Shown: one piece after another, positions 8,565 to 12,316 of the stretch
Position numbering within the stretch: the first letter of the stretch is position 1
Layout of the letters: each line of letters begins with the position of its first letter
Assembly: GCA_900551625.1 (NCBI GenBank)
Contig: URWZ01000026.1
Location: forward strand, 1-12,316
Direction of reading: 5' to 3'
Origin: an uncultured Collinsella sp.
GTDB lineage: Bacteria; Actinomycetota; Coriobacteriia; Coriobacteriales; Coriobacteriaceae
DNA: 12,316 bases
Made by a program: the position numbers and the translations under genes
Notes under the pieces: generated by a model
What the model was told of the DNA's origin: nothing
Database searches by the model: none
Seen by the model: the letters and a program-made list of their open reading frames with translations, nothing else

Positions 8565-10007
8565 ATGGACCAGACCGTACCCGCATATGCCGCTGAGGTG
8601 GCCGATTACGGGCGCAGCCGCGACCCCGAGCCGGGTGATGGCGCGCTCGTTAAGAACGTGCGTCCCGAGTCGCCCGCATGGGATGTGGGTATCGAGCCGG
8701 GCATGCGCGTGCTCACGGTCAATGGTGAGCGGCTTACCGATATGATCGTATGGCTTTGGGAAGCCGACGACGACACCGTCGAGTTGGAGGTTTTCGACCC
8801 GCGCGACGGCACCGTCACCCCTGTAGAGCTCGACCGCTTTCCCGGCGAGGACTGGGGCCTAGACTTCGATGGCCCCATCTTTGATGGCATGCGTACCTGC
8901 GTCAACGCCTGCGTGTTCTGCTTTATGACCATGCTGCCCAAGGGCGGACGCTCCACGCTCTACATCCGCGATGATGACTACCGCCTAAGCTTTTTGCAGG
9001 GCAACTTCGTCACGCTGACCAACCTCACCGACGAAGATGTGCAAAACGTCATCCAACGCAACATGAGCCCCATGAACGTGTCGGTCCATGCCGTAAGCCC
9101 CGACGTCCGCCGCCGCATGATGGGCCGCAACGCCCAACGCGGCATGGACGTACTCGAGACCATCATGGCCGCCGGCATCGAGATCCACGCCCAGATTGTG
9201 CTGTGTCCCGGTATGAACGACGGCGAGGAGCTGGAAAAGACCCTGCGCTTTTGCGAGGAGCACGAGCAAATCACGAGCCTGGGCATTGTGCCGCTCGGTT
9301 TTACCAAGCATCAGAACCGTTTTAGCTGGTCCTACAGCGACAAGCCCGAGCTGGCGCGCGAGACTATCGCCATGATCCGGCCTTTCCAGGACCGTGCCTT
9401 CGAGCGCTTTGGCCGCCACACCTTCCAGATGAGCGACGAGTTCTATCTGGACGCCGGCATCGATCCTCCCGAGGCAGACTTTTACGACGGCTACCCGCAG
9501 TACTACGACGGTATCGGCATGATCCGCTCCTATCTGGACGAGACCGACAACGTGCTCGCCGCCGATGCCGAGCGCCTGCGCCGCGTTCGCGAGGCAATCG
9601 CCACCCAAGGCCAGCGCCTGCTGTGCCTCTCGGGCGCCAGCGCGCGCGATACGGTGGCGCGTTTTGTGGAATCGCCGCAGGGCCTTGCCGGTACCGTCAC
9701 GGCCATCAAAAACCGCTACTTTGGCGGCAACGTGGACGTGACCGGCCTCATCGTCGCCTGCGACATCTTGGAGCAGCTGCCGCAGGACCTGTCGGGGGTT
9801 ATGCTCTTTGTGCCTAAGCTCATGTTCAACGCCGACGGTATGACCCTTGACGAGTATCATCGTGACGAATTACTCGCACGCCTTACCGGTCGCGGCGCTG
9901 AGGTTCATGTGGTATCGACCATGCCGCATGAGCTGCTCGATACCCTGGAGCACATCCTTGGCACAACGCCCGCCGATTCAACTATTCCCGCTGACCCTAC
10001 CCATTAA
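8565..10007 (+). CDS. DUF512 protein with PDZ and radical-SAM-type Fe-S motif
   Basis: A 480-residue protein of a conserved but poorly understood family. An N-terminal PDZ-like domain (about 26-72) contains VRPESPAWDVGIEPGMRVLT. Then TCVNACVFCFM gives C112, C116 and C119, the CX3CX2C spacing of radical SAM [4Fe-4S] sites. The middle and C-terminal region, including HAQIVLCPGMNDG (208-220), GIVPLGFTKHQNRF (240-253), FQMSDEFYLDAG (287-298) and TAIKNRYFGGNVDVTGL (379-395), matches the DUF512 family. Related cyanobacterial proteins are annotated as putative Fe-S oxidoreductases; no substrate is established to my knowledge. Start ATG 8565 is 2 nt after the ispH stop. The nearest Shine-Dalgarno, AAGGAG (8545-8550), is 14 nt away, longer than usual, so re-initiation after ispH is likely. 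The place directly before der recurs in clostridia and hints at a ribosome or RNA-related role, but this is inference. Confidence 0.9.
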   Translation: MDQTVPAYAAEVADYGRSRDPEPGDGALVKNVRPESPAWDVGIEPGMRVLTVNGERLTDMIVWLWEADDDTVELEVFDPRDGTVTPVELDRFPGEDWGLDFDGPIFDGMRTCVNACVFCFMTMLPKGGRSTLYIRDDDYRLSFLQGNFVTLTNLTDEDVQNVIQRNMSPMNVSVHAVSPDVRRRMMGRNAQRGMDVLETIMAAGIEIHAQIVLCPGMNDGEELEKTLRFCEEHEQITSLGIVPLGFTKHQNRFSWSYSDKPELARETIAMIRPFQDRAFERFGRHTFQMSDEFYLDAGIDPPEADFYDGYPQYYDGIGMIRSYLDETDNVLAADAERLRRVREAIATQGQRLLCLSGASARDTVARFVESPQGLAGTVTAIKNRYFGGNVDVTGLIVACDILEQLPQDLSGVMLFVPKLMFNADGMTLDEYHRDELLARLTGRGAEVHVVSTMPHELLDTLEHILGTTPADSTIPADPTH

Positions 10008-10017
10008 AGGAGAGCAG

Positions 10018-11352
10018 ATGAAACCTATCGTCGCCGTCGTCGGACGCCCCAACGTGGGCAAGTCCACGCTCGTTAACCGCCTGGCCCAGACCTCGGACGC
10101 CATCGTCCACGAGTCCCGCGGCGTCACGCGCGACCGCTCGTATCACACGGCCGATTGGAACGGCCGCGAGTTCACCATCGTCGACACGGGCGGCATCGAG
10201 CCGCTCAAGAGCGACGACGTCTTTGCCACGTCCATCCGCGACCAGGCGCTCGCCGCCGCCGAGGAAGCCGCCGTCATCCTGTTTGTGGTCGACGGCCGCA
10301 CCGGCGTTACCGAGGAGGACGAGTCGGTCGCCCGCATGCTCAAGCGCTGCGACAAGCCGGTCTTTCTGCTGGTGAACAAGCTCGACAACCCCGACCGCGA
10401 AAACGACAACATCTGGGAGTTCTATTCGCTCGGCATCGGTGAGCCCACGCCGCTCTCGGCCCTGCACGGCCATGGCACGGGCGACCTGCTCGACGACATC
10501 GTGGCCCTGTTGCCCGAGGAGGAGGACGAGGTCGCCGATGAGTTCCCCGACGCGCTGAACGTTGCCATCATCGGCCGCCCCAACGCCGGTAAGTCCTCGC
10601 TGTTCAACCGCATCCTGGGCGCGGACCGCTCCATCGTGTCCAACATCGCCGGCACGACGCGCGATGCCATCGACACCGTCGTCGAGCGCGACGGCAAGCA
10701 CTACCGCATGGTCGACACCGCGGGCATTCGCAAGAAGAGCACCGTGTACGAGAACATCGAGTACTACTCCATGGTCCGCGGCCTGCGCGCCATCGACCGC
10801 GCCGACGTGGCGCTGCTCGTCGTCGACGCCTCCGTGGGCGTCACCGAGCAGGACCAGAAGGTCATGGGCTTGGCCATCGAGCGCGGCTGCGCCATTGTGG
10901 TGCTGCTCAACAAATGGGACCTGCTCGACGACGACCGTAAGCGCGAGGCCTGCATGGAGACCGTCGACCGCCGTCTGGGCGTCATGGCTCCCTGGGCCCA
11001 GTACCTGCGCATCTCGGCCCTCACCGGCCGCAGCGTCGAGAAGATCTGGGCGATGGTCGATGCCGCCGAAAAGACGCGCTCGCAAAAGATCACCACCTCG
11101 CGCCTCAACACGTTCCTCACCGACCTGCGCGAGTTTGGCCACACCGTGGTGGACGGCAAGCGCCGCCTGCGCATGCACTACGTGACCCAGACGGGCGTCA
11201 ACCCGCCGACGTTTACGTTCTTCGTCAACCACAGCGACCTGGTCAACGACACCTACCAGCGCTACGTGGAGAACCGCATGCGCTCGACCTTCGATTTTTC
11301 CGGCACGCCCATTCGACTCTTCTTTAGGAAGAAGGAGCAAAAGGATGCATAA
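10018..11352 (+). CDS. der: Ribosome-assembly GTPase Der (EngA)
   Basis: Der is an essential GTPase with two tandem GTP-binding domains that acts in late 50S subunit assembly. The 444-residue protein has, in domain 1, GRPNVGKS (9-16), DTGG (56-59) and NKLD (120-123). Domain 2 has GRPNAGKS (186-193), DTAG (233-236) and NKWD (298-301). The C-terminal KH-like domain (about 350-437) includes TSRLNTFLTDL and the ending GTPIRLFFRKKEQK. An acidic linker (168-177) separates the two G domains. The ATG at 10018 has AAAGGAG (10006-10012) just upstream, overlapping the stop of the DUF512 gene. An in-frame ATG at 9847 lies deep within the previous gene and would add 57 unrelated residues, so it is rejected. 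The 3' end overlaps plsY by 8 nt. Confidence 0.97.
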   Translation: MKPIVAVVGRPNVGKSTLVNRLAQTSDAIVHESRGVTRDRSYHTADWNGREFTIVDTGGIEPLKSDDVFATSIRDQALAAAEEAAVILFVVDGRTGVTEEDESVARMLKRCDKPVFLLVNKLDNPDRENDNIWEFYSLGIGEPTPLSALHGHGTGDLLDDIVALLPEEEDEVADEFPDALNVAIIGRPNAGKSSLFNRILGADRSIVSNIAGTTRDAIDTVVERDGKHYRMVDTAGIRKKSTVYENIEYYSMVRGLRAIDRADVALLVVDASVGVTEQDQKVMGLAIERGCAIVVLLNKWDLLDDDRKREACMETVDRRLGVMAPWAQYLRISALTGRSVEKIWAMVDAAEKTRSQKITTSRLNTFLTDLREFGHTVVDGKRRLRMHYVTQTGVNPPTFTFFVNHSDLVNDTYQRYVENRMRSTFDFSGTPIRLFFRKKEQKDA

Positions 11353-12028
11353 TCTGATTCTGCTGACCGCCATCTGCGCCGTGGTCTCGTTCTTTATCGG
11401 AGCGATTCCGTTTGGCCTGATCCTGGGCCGTGTGTTTAACCACACGGACATTCGCAAGGCGGGCTCCGGCAACATCGGCACCACCAACGCCCTGCGCGTA
11501 GCCGGCCCCAAGGTGGCCGCGCTCACGCTGCTGCTCGACTGCCTGAAGGGCGCCATCTGCGTCATTATCGCGCGTCCGCTTATCGCCGATCTAGGCTATG
11601 GTTTTCCGCCGAATATCATGGCGCCTGGAGCCCCCGGCGACTGGATGCTCGGCGTCATCTGCCTGGCAGCGGTGTGGGGCCACATCTTCTCGCCGTACCT
11701 TAGCTTCCACGGCGGCAAGGGCATCGCGGTCGGTCTGGGCGTAATCCTCGCATGGTACTGGCCCATCGGACTTTCGCTGCTGGGCATGTTTATCGTGGCC
11801 GTCGCCATCACCAAGTTTGTGTCGGTGGGCTCGCTTGCCGCGGCCATCGGTCTTCCCATCGCTGCCTGCGCGGTCTTTCCGTACAGCAGCCTCGGACTTA
11901 AGTTTTGCATGGCGCTGATCGGCATCACCGTGGTGTGGGCCCATCGTGCGAACATCAAAAAGCTCATGACGGGCAAGGAGTCCAAGCTCTCGTTTACCAA
12001 GCGCGTCACCGAGCCCGACGATAAGTAG
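11345..12028 (+). CDS. plsY: Glycerol-3-phosphate acyltransferase PlsY
   Basis: PlsY transfers an acyl chain from acyl-phosphate (made by PlsX, not in the window) to sn-1 of glycerol-3-phosphate, the first committed step of phospholipid synthesis. It is a multi-pass membrane protein; the 227 residues contain about five to seven hydrophobic segments. The three cytoplasmic-loop motifs are present: GSGNIGTTN (40-48), GHIFSPYLSFHGGKGIA (112-128) and HRANIKKLMTGKE (200-212). A short polar insert at about 88-100 (PPNIMAPGAPGDW) lies between helices. ATG 11345 overlaps the last 8 nt of der and has AAGGAG (11332-11337) 7 nt upstream, which suggests coupling to der. gpsA follows after 9 nt and makes its glycerol-3-phosphate substrate. 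Confidence 0.96.
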   Translation: MHNLILLTAICAVVSFFIGAIPFGLILGRVFNHTDIRKAGSGNIGTTNALRVAGPKVAALTLLLDCLKGAICVIIARPLIADLGYGFPPNIMAPGAPGDWMLGVICLAAVWGHIFSPYLSFHGGKGIAVGLGVILAWYWPIGLSLLGMFIVAVAITKFVSVGSLAAAIGLPIAACAVFPYSSLGLKFCMALIGITVVWAHRANIKKLMTGKESKLSFTKRVTEPDDK

Positions 12029-12037
12029 GAGAGAGTC

Positions 12038-12316
12038 ATGAATGTTGCGCTGATTGGCTCCGGCTCCTGGGGAACCGCCGTCGCCGGCCTTGCCGCCGCG
12101 CGAGCCGAGCGCGTGATAATGTGGGCCCATAGCGAGCAGACGGCCGCCGGCATCAATGGCGAGCACCGTAACCCCCGTTATCTGGTGGACTACGAGCTGC
12201 CCGGCAACGTCGTCGCCACGACGGACCTGACGCAGGCGCTCGACGGCGCCGAGGCCATCATCTTTGCCGTGCCTTCGACGCACCTGCGCGACGTCTGCCA
12301 CCAGGCGGCGCCGTAC
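12038..12316 (+). CDS. gpsA: Glycerol-3-phosphate dehydrogenase, 5' part
   Basis: Only the first 93 codons fall within the window; the frame is still open at the right edge. The start reads MNVALIGSGSWGTAVAGLAA, with the Rossmann dinucleotide-binding motif GSGSWG at 7-12. WAHS (29-32), NPRYLVDYELPGNVVATTDL (45-64) and IIFAVPSTHLRDV (74-86) follow the family pattern, including the VPS block that lines the NAD(P)H site. GpsA reduces dihydroxyacetone phosphate to sn-glycerol-3-phosphate, the substrate of PlsY just upstream. AGGAGAG (12027-12033), overlapping the plsY stop, precedes the ATG. Full family members have about 330 residues, so over two thirds is missing because of the window edge, not because of a mutation. 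Confidence 0.95.
   Translation, partial: MNVALIGSGSWGTAVAGLAAARAERVIMWAHSEQTAAGINGEHRNPRYLVDYELPGNVVATTDLTQALDGAEAIIFAVPSTHLRDVCHQAAPY

Noticed and set aside
9997..11565. Long minus-strand frame (522 residues) opposite der
   Set aside because: Shadow of a clear der gene; long antisense frames are expected in G+C-rich genes with strong third-position bias. The same applies to antisense frames at 790-1782, 1804-2775, 6218-7315 and 8985-9860.

Overview
The window looks like a chromosomal housekeeping segment from a high-G+C anaerobic actinobacterium. Coriobacteriia, and a Collinsella-like genome in particular, is my best guess. That rests on the G+C-rich codon use, protein sequences that match actinobacterial and clostridial versions of these families, and a gene order best known from Firmicutes and deep-branching Actinobacteria. 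It is inference, not a database result.

Layout: bases 1-434 hold no credible gene. They contain a long two-arm inverted repeat (66-96 with 199-229) enclosing a strong intrinsic terminator (132-166), then a very G+C-rich hairpin-forming tract (230-370), then a clear -35/-10 promoter (394-422). That promoter drives a tRNA-Ala(GGC) gene (435-507), which has its own terminator (523-551).

From 583 to the right edge every gene lies on the + strand and is tightly packed: an ABC-F ATPase; a small overlapping two-helix membrane protein of unknown function; an M50 site-2-type membrane protease; scpA and scpB (condensin partners of SMC); an RluB/RsuA-type pseudouridine synthase; cmk (CMP kinase); a PlsC-like acyltransferase; ispH (isoprenoid synthesis); a DUF512 PDZ/radical-SAM-type protein; der (50S assembly GTPase); plsY (first acylation of glycerol-3-phosphate); and the first 93 codons of gpsA (makes glycerol-3-phosphate).

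The genes join chromosome segregation, ribosome and rRNA maturation, nucleotide supply, and membrane lipid and isoprenoid synthesis. gpsA, plsY and the PlsC-like protein would together make phosphatidic acid. Gaps are -14 to +11 nt except for two (84 nt before scpA, 66 nt before cmk). I see no terminator after 551, so one or a few long operons are likely. Five junctions have the upstream stop codon touching or overlapping the next Shine-Dalgarno, which suggests translational coupling.

I found no mobile-element gene, CRISPR array, toxin-antitoxin pair or defence system. The points most worth a second look are the terminator-in-palindrome element at the left edge, the uncharacterised small membrane protein, the Asp-to-Glu change in the PlsC-like catalytic motif, and the poorly understood DUF512 protein.
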